Source: a virus
Direction: 5' to 3' (one strand)
Virus record (IMG/VR): IMGVR_UViG_3300042876_000182
Coordinates: 1 to 25,188 of that record
Length of the DNA: 25,188 nt
Shown: positions 1-6,088 of the stretch, in pieces
How the letters are laid out: each line of letters opens with the position of its first letter
Numbering within the stretch: position 1 is the first letter of the stretch
Program-made: the position numbers and the translations under genes
Notes under the pieces: generated by a model
Databases searched by the model: none
Seen by the model: only the letters and a program-made list of their open reading frames with translations
What the model was told of the DNA's origin: nothing

Positions 1-36
1 TAAACCCGAGCCGTGGATTGTTAAGGAACTAAAGTG

Positions 37-345
37 ATGGCTATCAAACCCAACGATTGTGTAATCAAAATCGAGGACCTGGTCGTTGGGTCTGATACTG
101 TCAGAGACTGGGATGGTCGCCCAAAAACAGTTCCAGTGTATGAATCATACTGGACAAACTTTTTACAACACGTAAAGGACTCTACTGATTGGAAGGCGGG
201 TGGCTGGAATGCATACGATAAAAACTTTGAACAACAACTAGCAAAGTTCAATGCAATCTACAAACAAACCAAGAAGTATGACGAACGTTATGTCAAATTC
301 AAGTCACACCAAGACTTAACATTTTTTGTATTGAGGTGGGCATAA
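37..345 (+). CDS. Small phage protein of the C-terminal LRW family
   Basis: The 102-residue product has no assignable function. It is rich in Trp, Tyr and Lys and ends in the pattern F-K-S-H-Q-D-L-T-F-F-V-L-R-W-A, which recurs at the ends of the proteins at 6496, 6993 and 7463, so I place it in a local paralogous family. ATG 37 is preferred over the adjacent GTG 34 because AAGGAAC at 22-28 is well placed as a ribosome binding site. The codons for Leu-Arg-Trp contain GAGGTG (333-338), which serves the next gene, whose ATG overlaps this stop as TAATG. Coding is well supported; function is unknown. Confidence 0.75.
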   Translation: MAIKPNDCVIKIEDLVVGSDTVRDWDGRPKTVPVYESYWTNFLQHVKDSTDWKAGGWNAYDKNFEQQLAKFNAIYKQTKKYDERYVKFKSHQDLTFFVLRWA

Positions 346-452
346 TGTACATTACAAACAAATACGATTCAATTAGACTGCCCTATAGTGAAGAACTATT
401 AGAGTGGCTGATTGAAACATATCCTTTCTCAAAATATGTGGTGATAGAATGA
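345..452 (+). CDS. 35-residue hypothetical protein
   Basis: A short open frame fills the otherwise empty space between two good genes. Its ATG shares a base with the preceding TAA, and its TGA overlaps the next ATG (ATGA at 449-452). GAGGTG at 333-338 lies 6 nt before the ATG. The acidic, aromatic product carries the stretch S-E-E-L-L-E-W-L-I-E-T-Y. No domain is recognisable. The perfect coupling on both sides is the main evidence that it is translated. Confidence 0.6.
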   Translation: MYITNKYDSIRLPYSEELLEWLIETYPFSKYVVIE

Positions 453-664
453 ACGAACGAATTAAAGAACTTAGTAAGCAGGCTGAAATCTATGCTCTTA
501 CTTTAGTGGGTCGTGAGGACGATTATGTTGACGTATTTGAACAAAAGTTCGCCGAGTTGATTGTGAAGGAATGTGCCAAAGAAGCAGCATACTGGTGGCC
601 AGCGGACTATTACGGAGCGAAAACCGTTGAAGATCGAATACTGCAACATTTCGGAGTCGAATAA
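449..664 (+). CDS. Small phage protein beginning MNERIKEL
   Basis: This 71-residue acidic protein resembles a small family that I recall as common in large phages: it opens MNERI-x-EL, has a central F-A-E-L-I-V-K-E-C helix and ends in a D-R-I-x-x-H-F-G-V-E tail. Family function is unknown to me. A more distant relative appears to lie at 12812 (M-N-K-E-I, then K-F-A-E-L-L-L, then F-G-I). The ATG overlaps the previous stop (ATGA) and the TAA overlaps the next ATG (TAATG), so it sits in a translationally coupled string. Confidence 0.75.
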   Translation: MNERIKELSKQAEIYALTLVGREDDYVDVFEQKFAELIVKECAKEAAYWWPADYYGAKTVEDRILQHFGVE

Positions 665-951
665 TGGCATTACGTAGTGCATGGGCTGTAGTTGAAACCG
701 ACTACACAAATAAGATATTTGTAATCGAAGACATTGCCAACAAGACTGGCGGCACAACTATTACTAACGATGCTGAAAATGTGCTAAGATATGTTTTTGA
801 CCATTTTGACAGGAGTTGGAGAACAGTCTACAAAGACACCGATAACGAATGGTGGGAAATATATATGCAAGCAGACGGCTTATGGCAGAGTGATTTTAAA
901 GTAGGGTTCAAACCTTGGAATGGCCTTGCTTGGGATATTTTACAGAGGTAA
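664..951 (+). CDS. Hypothetical protein, 95 aa
   Basis: The 95-residue soluble protein is strikingly rich in Trp and Asp. No family or catalytic motif is recognised and no membrane segment is visible. Its start shares a base with the preceding TAA. Its last codons (CAG AGG TAA) contain AGAGGT at 944-949, which is the ribosome binding site of the next gene at 954. This is the same economy as in the LRW genes, although the protein is not obviously related to them. Confidence 0.7.
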   Translation: MALRSAWAVVETDYTNKIFVIEDIANKTGGTTITNDAENVLRYVFDHFDRSWRTVYKDTDNEWWEIYMQADGLWQSDFKVGFKPWNGLAWDILQR

Positions 952-953
952 AT

Positions 954-1301
954 ATGAGATTAATGTTAGGTACAAAAGACAATCCAAGTCTATTGGTCGA
1001 TGTTCGACAAGAGTTTTCACCAACTCATTTTGACTTTTGGGTAGTCAACGGTTGCTGGGAAGGTACGTACACAAACGGACATGTCACTGTATGGGACTGC
1101 CCTTCGGGTGACTTTTCTAGTCTTGACCAAGTTGAAATTCTAACAGACAATCAGGATCGGTTGCGGACTACTGGCTGGTATAGTGATGTAGATAGAGGGT
1201 ACCAAGCGGTGTTTGATAACTTCCACAACCCCAACTATATTGCACCTAAGCCTGAGAAGGTTGATCTACCCGCAGACTGGGATGATGACATTGCGTTTTA
1301 A
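954..1301 (+). CDS. Hypothetical protein, 115 aa
   Basis: ATG 954 is chosen because AGAGGT ends 4 nt upstream; an earlier in-frame ATG at 915 lies inside the previous gene and lacks such a site. The product looks like an all-beta protein with alternating aromatic and polar residues (D-F-W-V-V-N-G-C-W-E-G-T-Y) and ends in an acidic D-W-D-D-D-I-A-F tail. No domain is recognised. It belongs to the same leading operon and is followed 8 nt later by the next start. Confidence 0.7.
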   Translation: MRLMLGTKDNPSLLVDVRQEFSPTHFDFWVVNGCWEGTYTNGHVTVWDCPSGDFSSLDQVEILTDNQDRLRTTGWYSDVDRGYQAVFDNFHNPNYIAPKPEKVDLPADWDDDIAF

Positions 1302-1309
1302 GGATTAAT

Positions 1310-1516
1310 ATGAAAGATGAATCACACTTGCCAGTGAGTGAACAAAGCCTAGTCTTCCGTCTCAGGAAGCGAGCCGAAATTCGCAGACAAATTCCAGGCC
1401 GATTGGCAGTAACAGAAGGTAAGCCAGACAAGATAGCAAACTTGTTAGACGAAGCTGCTAGCGAGATTGAACGACTACGACATGTACTATCCCATCTAGA
1501 AGACGATGGGAAATAA
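1310..1516 (+). CDS. Small conserved phage protein, coiled and basic
   Basis: This is a 68-residue, largely helical protein. The central segment L-R-K-R-A-E-I-R-R-Q-I is followed by K-P-D-K-I-A-N-L-L-D-E-A-A-S-E-I-E-R-L-R. I recognise this pattern from many large phages, where the family has no assigned role. The charge pattern suggests a short coiled coil, perhaps nucleic acid-associated (inference). AAGGA lies just upstream of the start. It is the last gene of the first operon; its stop is immediately followed by a strong intrinsic terminator. Confidence 0.75.
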   Translation: MKDESHLPVSEQSLVFRLRKRAEIRRQIPGRLAVTEGKPDKIANLLDEAASEIERLRHVLSHLEDDGK

Positions 1517-1541
1517 TAGGGACTCACGTCCCTATTTTTTT
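1515..1541 (+). terminator. Rho-independent terminator of the first operon
   Basis: Perfect 9-bp stem (AATAGGGAC, TCAC loop, GTCCCTATT) running into a T tract through 1541. It begins at the stop codon of the 1310 gene and closes the leading operon. Confidence 0.88.
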
Positions 1542-1569
1542 GGCTAAAAGTTAGAAATTATTATATACG

Positions 1570-1577
1570 TATAAATA
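1570..1577 (+). promoter_or_regulatory. Possible late-type promoter TATAAATA
   Basis: TATAAATA lies 8 nt before ATG 1586, just after a terminator. It matches the T4-type late promoter core (TATAAATA; NATAAATA in T4-like marine phages). An alternative sigma70 reading is TTGGCT (1540-1545) with TATATA (1562-1567) at a 16-nt spacing. I cannot tell which is used. Confidence 0.4.
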
Positions 1578-1585
1578 GCAGTATC

Positions 1586-2050
1586 ATGTTACACTTCATC
1601 AGAGACCTCACAGACAAACTTTTAGACTTCATCAAGGACGATCCTGTACGTCCTGAAATACCTACAGACTTCCGCGTAAGCGATGGTCGAATGGTCGCCG
1701 CACTTGTTAGTGAGGATAAACCTGATGCAATGGTATGTGTAAGTTTTCACGACTTTGTTCCTGCTGATACGAATGACTTGAAGACAACAGCACAAGTGCC
1801 AACAACGGCAGTGTTCTATACAATCTGGAGTTATAAAGCTGGCAAAGGACAAGAGTTGTTATTTCAAGCTGTGAAGGGCATCCAAGAACAGTACCCAAGC
1901 GTGACTCGATTTGTGACACTCAGTCCAAAGACAAACATGGCAAGACGTTTTCACTTGAAGAATGGAGCTATCATTTTCAGAGAAAACGGAGAGACTGTGA
2001 ATTACGAATACCCATCAAAACTCGAAACAGTAGAAGAATCCCAATCTTGA
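1586..2050 (+). CDS. GNAT-like acetyltransferase domain protein
   Basis: The 154-residue product looks like a GNAT-fold protein. Around residues 75-95 the strand V-F-Y-T-I-W-S is followed by K-A-G-K-G-Q-E-L-L, a plausible acetyl-CoA pyrophosphate loop (Q/R-x-x-G-x-G/A is the family rule). Residues 117-128, N-M-A-R-R-F-H-L-K-N-G-A, resemble the GNAT motif B end, where a side chain precedes a final G-A/F strand. The substrate is not predictable. The gene stands alone after a terminator and has no clear ribosome binding site. Its TGA stop lies inside the -35 box of the next promoter. A structural role with degenerate catalysis remains possible. Confidence 0.6.
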   Translation: MLHFIRDLTDKLLDFIKDDPVRPEIPTDFRVSDGRMVAALVSEDKPDAMVCVSFHDFVPADTNDLKTTAQVPTTAVFYTIWSYKAGKGQELLFQAVKGIQEQYPSVTRFVTLSPKTNMARRFHLKNGAIIFRENGETVNYEYPSKLETVEESQS

Positions 2051-2075
2051 CAATAAATCAATTTCGTGCTATACT
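2047..2075 (+). promoter_or_regulatory. sigma70-type promoter, leaderless geometry
   Basis: TTGACA (2047-2052), 17-nt spacer, TATACT (2070-2075). The -35 carries the extended TTGACAATAAAT block shared by other promoters here. The TGA inside the -35 is the stop of the preceding gene. The expected start of transcription (about 7 nt past the -10) coincides with ATG 2082. Confidence 0.85.
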
Positions 2076-2081
2076 GACAGC

Positions 2082-2177
2082 ATGAAATTCATTAAAGAAC
2101 TACTCCAAGCGACCGTCATAGCATTGCTATTTGGCGGTCCCGTTTTTTACTACTTACTGTTTCAAATGAAGGCTTGA
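2082..2177 (+). CDS. 31-residue membrane peptide
   Basis: The product starts M-K-F-I-K-E and then forms one hydrophobic segment (V-I-A-L-L-F-G-G-P-V-F-Y-Y-L-L-F) with a basic end, so it is predicted to be a single-pass membrane peptide. There is no Shine-Dalgarno, because the perfect promoter ends only 6 nt before the ATG and the mRNA would start at the AUG itself. The next gene starts 4 nt after this stop. Translation is inferred from the sensible membrane topology and the promoter position. Confidence 0.5.
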   Translation: MKFIKELLQATVIALLFGGPVFYYLLFQMKA

Positions 2178-2181
2178 GAAA

Positions 2182-2388
2182 ATGTATACTTTAATCTTCG
2201 TTTCTAACTTTCTGTTTCTTGGTACCTATGCTGACTTATATTCTTGTCAGAATGCTATCAGTGAAATCTACACTCAAAAAGCAAACCCTCCCGGTATGCG
2301 CTTGCCTGAACTGGAAGAAGGCATTAACATCACGATCAAAACGCAAAAGCAATTGCTTTGCATCCCTGTGAAAAAGAGCAAAGACTGA
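2182..2388 (+). CDS. Small protein with N-terminal hydrophobic segment
   Basis: The 68-residue product begins with a hydrophobic stretch (L-I-F-V-S-N-F-L-F-L-G-T-Y) that could be a signal anchor or part of a small domain. It has Cys near residues 22 and 60 and a lysine-rich end. No family is recognised. The ribosome binding site is weak (TTGAGAA). It lies 4 nt after the 31-residue membrane peptide and shares its promoter at 2047. Its stop codon lies inside the stem of the terminator that follows. Confidence 0.6.
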   Translation: MYTLIFVSNFLFLGTYADLYSCQNAISEIYTQKANPPGMRLPELEEGINITIKTQKQLLCIPVKKSKD

Positions 2389-2411
2389 GTACTTTAGTAC
2401 TACAGTTTTTT
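2385..2411 (+). terminator. Intrinsic terminator after the 2182 gene
   Basis: Stem CTG-AGTAC / GTACT-(A bulge)-CAG with a TTTA loop, followed by six T. It overlaps the TGA of the upstream gene and ends the two-gene unit led by the 2047 promoter. Confidence 0.7.
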
Positions 2412-2507
2412 GAAACAAAAGTATTCATTTTTGTTGTTCAGGGACGCTAGGACCGATTCTTTGTTCAGGACTAGCTACTGACTCACAAGAAAAGAATTGC
2501 CCAAAAT
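2412..2507. other. Gene-free spacer with a short direct repeat
   Basis: About 96 bases with no credible reading frame, lying between a terminator and a promoter. It contains TTGTTCAGG twice (from 2434 and from 2461), each followed by a variant of GAC/ACT and a CTAG tetramer. It could be an untranslated RNA or a protein binding site; nothing decides between these. Confidence 0.35.
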
Positions 2508-2536
2508 TTGACAATAAATGGGTTTGGTTGTATAAT
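2508..2536 (+). promoter_or_regulatory. Consensus sigma70 promoter, leaderless geometry
   Basis: TTGACA (2508-2513), 17-nt spacer and TATAAT (2531-2536) are all perfect matches. The block TTGACAATAAAT is shared with other promoters here. ATG 2543 falls exactly where transcription should start. Confidence 0.9.
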
Positions 2537-2542
2537 TCATGT

Positions 2543-2872
2543 ATGAACTCAAGAAAACGCCGCTCAGATCGTAACCAAGTGATTTACTTCATCCAAGATG
2601 TTGTAACACTTGAGTACTACATTGGTCTGACTGCTATGGAATTCAATGGCAACGTTTTCAAGACTCTTCGCCGTCGTATGCAAAAGCACATGCAACGAGC
2701 CCTCACTGAAAACAAAGACTGGGGTCTGAGTGTTGCATTGCGTACACGTGGTGCCGAGCGTTTCGTTTTCGGTAAGTTGGAAGTTGTGCGTGGCAAGAAA
2801 GAAGCTCACGCACGTGAGACACAATTGATTAACACATTGCAACCAGCATTGAACACATTTGGAGTCAAATAA
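2543..2872 (+). CDS. GIY-YIG superfamily nuclease-like protein
   Basis: The 109-residue protein is a compact GIY-YIG domain. V-I-Y at 13-15 and Y-I-G at 26-28 form the signature pair. R-R-R-x-x-K-H around 43-49 supplies the conserved Arg and Lys-His. The A-R-E-T-Q-L-I segment near residue 92 holds the expected metal-binding Glu, followed by P-A-L-N, typical of the family. Such stand-alone phage domains may act as homing or host-DNA-degrading nucleases; which applies here is unknown. ATG 2543 is chosen because an upstream in-frame TTG lies inside the promoter. There is no Shine-Dalgarno, and the mRNA is predicted to be leaderless. Confidence 0.8.
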   Translation: MNSRKRRSDRNQVIYFIQDVVTLEYYIGLTAMEFNGNVFKTLRRRMQKHMQRALTENKDWGLSVALRTRGAERFVFGKLEVVRGKKEAHARETQLINTLQPALNTFGVK

Positions 2873-3018
2873 TGACAACTTACCTAGTGGTCTACAAGTC
2901 TTATCAAAAGCCCGGATTAGAACATTTTGAGGTTCTTGCTGAAAACAAATATGATGCAAGAATGAAATTTCTAAAATCAAATATCAAATACGATTACATC
3001 ATCAAGGTGATTCTATGA
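2872..3018 (+). CDS. 48-residue hypothetical protein
   Basis: The ATG shares a base with the TAA of the GIY-YIG gene, and the TGA overlaps the next ATG (ATGA at 3015-3018), so it is coupled on both sides. The basic, Tyr-rich product (Y-L-V-V-Y-K-S-Y, then F-K/L-K-S-N-I-K-Y-D-Y) is reminiscent of a small alpha/beta domain but matches nothing I can name. A site for ribosome binding, GGAG, is present at 2861-2864. Confidence 0.65.
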   Translation: MTTYLVVYKSYQKPGLEHFEVLAENKYDARMKFLKSNIKYDYIIKVIL

Positions 3019-3212
3019 CCAAATTCGTACACATCGTCCAAGTCCACCCCGTATACAACGGTATTCTACAAACTCACAAGATCAAGCACGAAGTAGAATA
3101 CGATACAAAAAAAGATGCTGATGCGTATATTGAAACATTTAATGCTCAGTATACTGACCTGAGAGCAGTCTACTACGGCTGTGTCAACGATGAAACCGGA
3201 GAACTGGTATGA
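3015..3212 (+). CDS. Hypothetical protein, 65 aa
   Basis: This small soluble protein (V-H-I-V-Q-V-H-P-V-Y at the N-terminus, acidic E-T-G-E-L-V at the C-terminus) lies in the promoter-2508 operon and overlaps both neighbours by 4 nt. The alternation of short strands with the K-K-D-A-D-A-Y-I-E-T-F helix suggests an alpha/beta fold similar to the preceding 48-residue protein, perhaps an ancient duplicate (weak inference). No function can be given. Confidence 0.7.
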   Translation: MTKFVHIVQVHPVYNGILQTHKIKHEVEYDTKKDADAYIETFNAQYTDLRAVYYGCVNDETGELV

Positions 3213-3364
3213 TGAAACAACTATTAGACCTGCTGTACAAAAAGCAGAGTGAGATTTATGCTGACCCTGATGGCCGAGACGAGTTTGATTGCCTAGTGGG
3301 TTTAATTGAAGACGGCACAATCGACTCCTTTGAAGAACTTGCCAAATACGGAGTTGAAGAATGA
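3209..3364 (+). CDS. 51-residue acidic hypothetical protein
   Basis: Two consecutive ATGs (3209 and 3212) open a frame that ends in ATGA overlapping the next gene, filling the gap between two coupled genes. The product is mostly helical and acidic (D-P-D-G-R-D-E-F-D, then E-D-G-T-I-D-S-F-E-E-L-A-K-Y-G-V-E-E). The closing Y-G-V-E-E resembles the ends of other small phage proteins here. Either ATG could be the start; the first gives a 4-nt overlap with the preceding gene. Confidence 0.65.
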   Translation: MMKQLLDLLYKKQSEIYADPDGRDEFDCLVGLIEDGTIDSFEELAKYGVEE

Positions 3365-3600
3365 AAGATTTTCTAGGGCGTGAACTTGAACTCGGGGACA
3401 GTGTGATTGTTGTCGCTCCTGGTTATCGTCATTTTGTTCTTGCTAGAGTAATTCACTTTACTCCTAAACAAGTTCGTGTGTCGTTTATGAACACTTGGAA
3501 CCACAGTGGTGACGGTTACTACACTGAACTATTGCAAGGTCCCTCGCAACTTACAAAAGTTGACGGCCCTGATCTAACTATGTACCTTTTGAAAAAATGA
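3361..3600 (+). CDS. Small phage protein, paralogue of the 11109 gene
   Basis: The 79-residue protein opens with D-F-L-G-R-E-L-E-L-G-D-S-V, has the central core T-P-K-Q-V-R-V-x-x-M and ends G-P-D-L-T-M-Y-L-L-K-K. The gene at 11109 has the same three blocks (L-G-R-E, T-P-K-Q-V-R-V, G-P-E-L-T-M-H-L-L-K), so the two are paralogues about 8 kb apart. The beta-rich pattern with G-D-x-V followed by a V-R-V core suggests a small SH3-like barrel (inference). Coupled by ATGA on both sides. Confidence 0.75.
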   Translation: MKDFLGRELELGDSVIVVAPGYRHFVLARVIHFTPKQVRVSFMNTWNHSGDGYYTELLQGPSQLTKVDGPDLTMYLLKK

Positions 3601-3845
3601 AAATCAATCCCAAACTACAACTGAATATCGCCTTTTGGGCAGTCACTCTTCCGGTAGTTCCATTTGTGGTAATTATATTACTACTGTCAGTCGTCATCGG
3701 CACTATACCAGGCATCGGAAACAAAGTCTTGGACAAAGTAGAGCGACTAATAACAAAGTTCGCAGTTTGGCGTAACAACATTCCCTTCATCAAAAACGCC
3801 TACGATAAGGTACATTTGTTCGATTACATCAAAAATTCCAATTGA
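3597..3845 (+). CDS. Small membrane protein, 82 aa
   Basis: A strongly hydrophobic segment of about 30 residues (residues 10-40, including V-V-P-F-V-V-I-I-L-L-L-S-V-V-I-G) is followed by an amphipathic basic tail with K-V-L-D-K-V-E-R-L. One or two membrane passes are predicted. The protein is not recognised. Its ATG overlaps the previous stop, and its TGA is embedded in the -35 box of the promoter at 3842. Such small inner-membrane proteins are common in phage early regions. Confidence 0.7.
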   Translation: MKINPKLQLNIAFWAVTLPVVPFVVIILLLSVVIGTIPGIGNKVLDKVERLITKFAVWRNNIPFIKNAYDKVHLFDYIKNSN

Positions 3846-3870
3846 CAATAAATCGTTTTGGGCATATAAT
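3842..3870 (+). promoter_or_regulatory. Consensus sigma70 promoter
   Basis: TTGACA (3842-3847), 17-nt spacer, TATAAT (3865-3870). The upstream gene's TGA (3843-3845) is inside the -35. The last two -10 bases begin the 10-bp palindrome ATACATGTAT (3869-3878). About 42 bases are nearly identical to the promoter at 4269. Confidence 0.92.
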
Positions 3871-3900
3871 ACATGTATAGATTGATTAAAGGACAAGTAC

Positions 3901-4272
3901 ATGGCAAGTCTATTCGTTATCCGTGAAAAGAACACTGGCACATTCTGTACCAGTAGCAAGTTCAAACACTTCGAAGCAGACCTGCAGAAGGCTGCTATGT
4001 TCAATCAGCGTAAGAACGCAGAGACTGCCGCCCGTAAGATGTTTGCAGGTGCTGACAAAGGTCAAGTCAATCCCTACGGTGGCTGGTGCTGGAGAGTCTA
4101 TAATGAAGATGAAAGTATTCAAGATTTTCACCATGCACTACTGAATGAGTACATCGAGTTCCTCAAAGCCCACAGCGGCAACCATGCTGACTCGATACAG
4201 TATCTGCAAACAAAAGTACGCGAACAACGATGCGAAATGGAAGTTGTTGAGGTAAAGTTGACTTTGGCTTGA
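3901..4272 (+). CDS. Phage hypothetical protein beginning MASLFVIR
   Basis: The 123-residue protein starts M-A-S-L-F-V-I-R-E-K-N-T-G-T-F, a pattern I associate with small phage proteins that open with a beta hairpin. It continues with K-A-A-M-F-N-Q-R-K-N-A-E-T-A-A-R-K, in which a strand reading A-x-x-F is followed by a basic helix. The C-terminal half is a long helix. No role is known. It has its own consensus promoter, a 30-nt leader and AAAGGA as ribosome binding site. Its TGA is inside the next -35 box, making it a single-gene cassette. Confidence 0.75.
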   Translation: MASLFVIREKNTGTFCTSSKFKHFEADLQKAAMFNQRKNAETAARKMFAGADKGQVNPYGGWCWRVYNEDESIQDFHHALLNEYIEFLKAHSGNHADSIQYLQTKVREQRCEMEVVEVKLTLA

Positions 4273-4297
4273 CAATAAATCACTTTGGGCATATAAT
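4269..4297 (+). promoter_or_regulatory. Consensus sigma70 promoter
   Basis: TTGACA (4269-4274), 17-nt spacer, TATAAT (4292-4297), with the preceding gene's TGA (4270-4272) inside the -35 and ATACATGTAT at 4296-4305. It is nearly a copy of the promoter at 3842. Confidence 0.92.
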
Positions 4298-4328
4298 ACA
4301 TGTATAGATTGAAACAAAGGTCAATGAC

Positions 4329-4556
4329 ATGGAATATCAGTGCTTTTATTTGAACCCAGACTTCAAACTGGCTCATGATGATGACGCGGAAGTCTTGTTT
4401 GAAACTGACAACCTGGCCGAGGCGTGTACTTTCGTTTACAATCTGTTCAAACAAGAAAAGCGTGATATCGCAGTCTATCAGCCACGTAGTCAGGGCTATC
4501 GTGAAATCTATCAAAACAAACTCCGTGACAGTAAGGGTCGATTCGTTAAAGGTTGA
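4329..4556 (+). CDS. Hypothetical protein, 75 aa, basic tail
   Basis: This is a 75-residue protein with an acidic N-terminal half (H-D-D-D-A-E-V-L-F-E-T) and a very basic C-terminal tail ending D-S-K-G-R-F-V-K-G. The helix N-L-A-E-A-C-T-F-V-Y-N-L-F-K-Q is clear. No known domain. ATG 4329 is chosen over ATG 4324 (different frame) because AAAGGT lies 7 nt before it. It forms a one-gene cassette: its own promoter in front, and its TGA within the -35 of the promoter at 4553. Confidence 0.7.
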   Translation: MEYQCFYLNPDFKLAHDDDAEVLFETDNLAEACTFVYNLFKQEKRDIAVYQPRSQGYREIYQNKLRDSKGRFVKG

Positions 4557-4581
4557 CTTTAATTCAGTTTGGGCATATAAT
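4553..4581 (+). promoter_or_regulatory. sigma70 promoter
   Basis: TTGACT (4553-4558), 17-nt spacer, TATAAT (4576-4581). The TGA of the preceding gene (4554-4556) is in the -35. It shares the GTTTGGGCATATAAT segment with the two upstream promoters but lacks the ATACATGTAT palindrome. Confidence 0.9.
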
Positions 4582-4613
4582 AGATTCATAGACAGTAAAG
4601 AACAGGACTTGAA

Positions 4614-4817
4614 ATGAAACCCGAAACAATGTATTACATCGCATTTGGTACAGTCGTTGATTGGTTTGCCATCAGTGATTCCTACAAAGTGTATGCTGAT
4701 ACAGCGGATGGCGAGGCAGAACGATGCCGTGCTAACCGTAAGTCGCTCAAGTACAAGGCAAAGGCTATTGTTGGGCTTGATCGTGAAATGGATCGCTTGG
4801 TAAAGGAATACAAATGA
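4614..4817 (+). CDS. Hypothetical protein, 67 aa
   Basis: A 67-residue protein with an aromatic N-terminus (M-Y-Y-I-A-F-G-T-V-V-D-W-F) and a basic helical end (K-A-K-A-I-V-G-L-D-R-E-M-D-R-L-V-K-E-Y). The ribosome binding site AGGACT lies about 7 nt before ATG. It is the first gene of the long unit driven from the promoter at 4553 and is coupled to the next gene by ATGA. Function is unknown. Confidence 0.72.
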   Translation: MKPETMYYIAFGTVVDWFAISDSYKVYADTADGEAERCRANRKSLKYKAKAIVGLDREMDRLVKEYK

Positions 4818-5113
4818 ACATCCAAACCGTAGCAGAAAATCTGCGTAACACAATCGCCGGCAAGGAAGCATTGCTGGAAGAATACAAGAAGGCAAGTTTG
4901 ATTGCCGTTCGCAACGATACTCCTGACCGAGTAACTATCGGAGCAATGGCAGGATTCTTGTCTACCAACATTGACGAACTCAAGCGTATTCTCAAGGATG
5001 TGGAACAGTGTGCCAAGCAAGCATCCGATGACAGCTGGATCACTAACCCAGATCGCATGGGCGGTGGCGGTTGGACACAAGATGAACTTGATCCTAACAG
5101 AGGTTGGAAATAA
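4814..5113 (+). CDS. Conserved phage protein with SW-x-x-NPDRMGG tail
   Basis: The 99-residue, mainly helical protein contains F-L-S-T-N-I-D-E-L-K-R-I-L-K-D-V-E and ends with D-S-W-I-T-N-P-D-R-M-G-G. I recognise this combination from large phages, where no function has been assigned. The conserved N-P-D-R-M-G-G tail may be a binding segment (inference). It is coupled to the previous gene by ATGA and followed 11 nt later by the next gene with a strong ribosome binding site. Confidence 0.75.
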   Translation: MNIQTVAENLRNTIAGKEALLEEYKKASLIAVRNDTPDRVTIGAMAGFLSTNIDELKRILKDVEQCAKQASDDSWITNPDRMGGGGWTQDELDPNRGWK

Positions 5114-5124
5114 GGAGAAACAAA

Positions 5125-5421
5125 ATGCCCTGCATGAGTTATGATGATCGTCCCGACTACAGTGACCGGGAGTGGAAAAACAAAACTGACAAACTGGCTC
5201 GCATCGCCTGCAAGGCTATGACTGAGTTGGTTGAGCAAGGTAAAGCAGACTTTTTGATTCTCCGTGATGATGAAGTCCGTGACTGGTGGGAGGCTCACCA
5301 AGAAGCTGATCGCAAAGCACGTGAGGCACGTGAACGTAAAGCACATGATGCACAAGTTCGCAAAGAAGCACTGGCTAAACTGACACCAGAAGAAAAGAAA
5401 ATTCTTGGGATTAAAAAATGA
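5125..5421 (+). CDS. Conserved phage protein beginning MPCMSYD
   Basis: The 98-residue protein begins M-P-C-M-S-Y-D, has a helix with L-A-R-I-A-C-K-A-M, the segment D-D-E-V-R-D-W-W-E-A-H-Q-E-A-D and a basic coiled helix ending L-T-P-E-E-K-K-I-L-G-I. The pattern is familiar from several phage genomes without known function. ATG 5125 is preferred to an upstream TTG because AAGGAG lies 7 nt before it, the best ribosome binding site in this stretch. It is coupled to the next gene by ATGA. Confidence 0.78.
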   Translation: MPCMSYDDRPDYSDREWKNKTDKLARIACKAMTELVEQGKADFLILRDDEVRDWWEAHQEADRKAREARERKAHDAQVRKEALAKLTPEEKKILGIKK

Positions 5422-5762
5422 TTAACGCAAAAGAAGCCCGTGAGTTAGTTGAGCAAAGTGATACTGTCCTGAAAAACCGATTGGACTCCATCGAAGTATT
5501 GATTCAATCAGCAGCCTCTTTGGGCAAGCGTGAGGTATTACTGAAGGAATATCTCTATCATGCAGACTGGATGAAGGTTGAAAAGCAACCATTCTACGAA
5601 CCTGAGTTTACGCCTACACAGCGACTTGTCAAGGTTGAACTTGAGAAGTTGGGATTCACTGTAGATATTCACGGATACCCGATCACTATCGGTGGCGGGC
5701 TTGGTAGCATGGACGAAGAGCCTCGTGAAGGAACTAGCTATGCTATCAGGGTGAGGTGGTAA
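5418..5762 (+). CDS. Hypothetical phage protein, 114 aa
   Basis: The N-terminal helix M-I-N-A-K-E-A-R-E-L-V-E leads into a second helix (L-D-S-I-E-V-L-I-Q-S-A-A) and then a small alpha/beta part (L-E-K-L-G-F-T-V-D-I-H-G-Y-P, then G-G-G). This order is known to me from phage hypothetical proteins. It ends Y-A-I-R-V-R-W; the codons AGG GTG AGG TGG include GAGGTG (5753-5758), the ribosome binding site of the next gene. It does not otherwise show the E-K-D core of the LRW family. Confidence 0.72.
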   Translation: MINAKEARELVEQSDTVLKNRLDSIEVLIQSAASLGKREVLLKEYLYHADWMKVEKQPFYEPEFTPTQRLVKVELEKLGFTVDIHGYPITIGGGLGSMDEEPREGTSYAIRVRW

Positions 5763-5763
5763 T

Positions 5764-6087
5764 ATGGAATATAAACACATTGGTTGGTGTAAAGACGAAA
5801 AGACAAACAGCGATAAAGTCTGGGGTGTTATTCTACTAGCAGAAGATGTCGCCATCAGCGATGCTTGGCATTTTAAATCAAATAAGTATGTAACATTCTG
5901 GGGCCGTCGCGGTGCCAAACTACAGACAAAACTGTGGAATGGTACTGACTGGGATGCTCGGGAAATGTTTATGAAAAAACAAAACAAAGGCTACAATTCA
6001 GTTGAGAAAAATGAATTGGATGAAGTCTATCCTGAGTTTCAACAAGACTTAGAGAAGACTGCATTCTGGGCTACATTTAAGATTTAA
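5764..6087 (+). CDS. Hypothetical phage protein with WGRRGAKLQTK
   Basis: This 107-residue protein carries K-Y-V-T-F-W-G-R-R-G-A-K-L-Q-T-K near its centre, then a helical acidic end. The W-G-R plus strand-turn pattern superficially resembles WGR-type domains of poly(ADP-ribose) polymerases, but the remainder does not convince me. I have seen W-G-R-R-G-K-x-L-Q-T-K in proteins of other large phages. The start lies 5 nt after the GAGGTG provided by the upstream gene. Confidence 0.68.
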   Translation: MEYKHIGWCKDEKTNSDKVWGVILLAEDVAISDAWHFKSNKYVTFWGRRGAKLQTKLWNGTDWDAREMFMKKQNKGYNSVEKNELDEVYPEFQQDLEKTAFWATFKI

Positions 6088-6088
6088 T

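Noticed and set aside
4128-4895. Long minus-strand open frame (255 codons)
   Set aside because: It runs opposite to three well-supported, promoter-led + strand genes, has no ribosome binding site, and its translation is rich in Cys, Ser and Phe as expected for an antisense reading.
4765-5355. Minus-strand open frame of 196 codons
   Set aside because: It lies antisense to conserved phage proteins at 4814 and 5125, and its sequence shows no domain.
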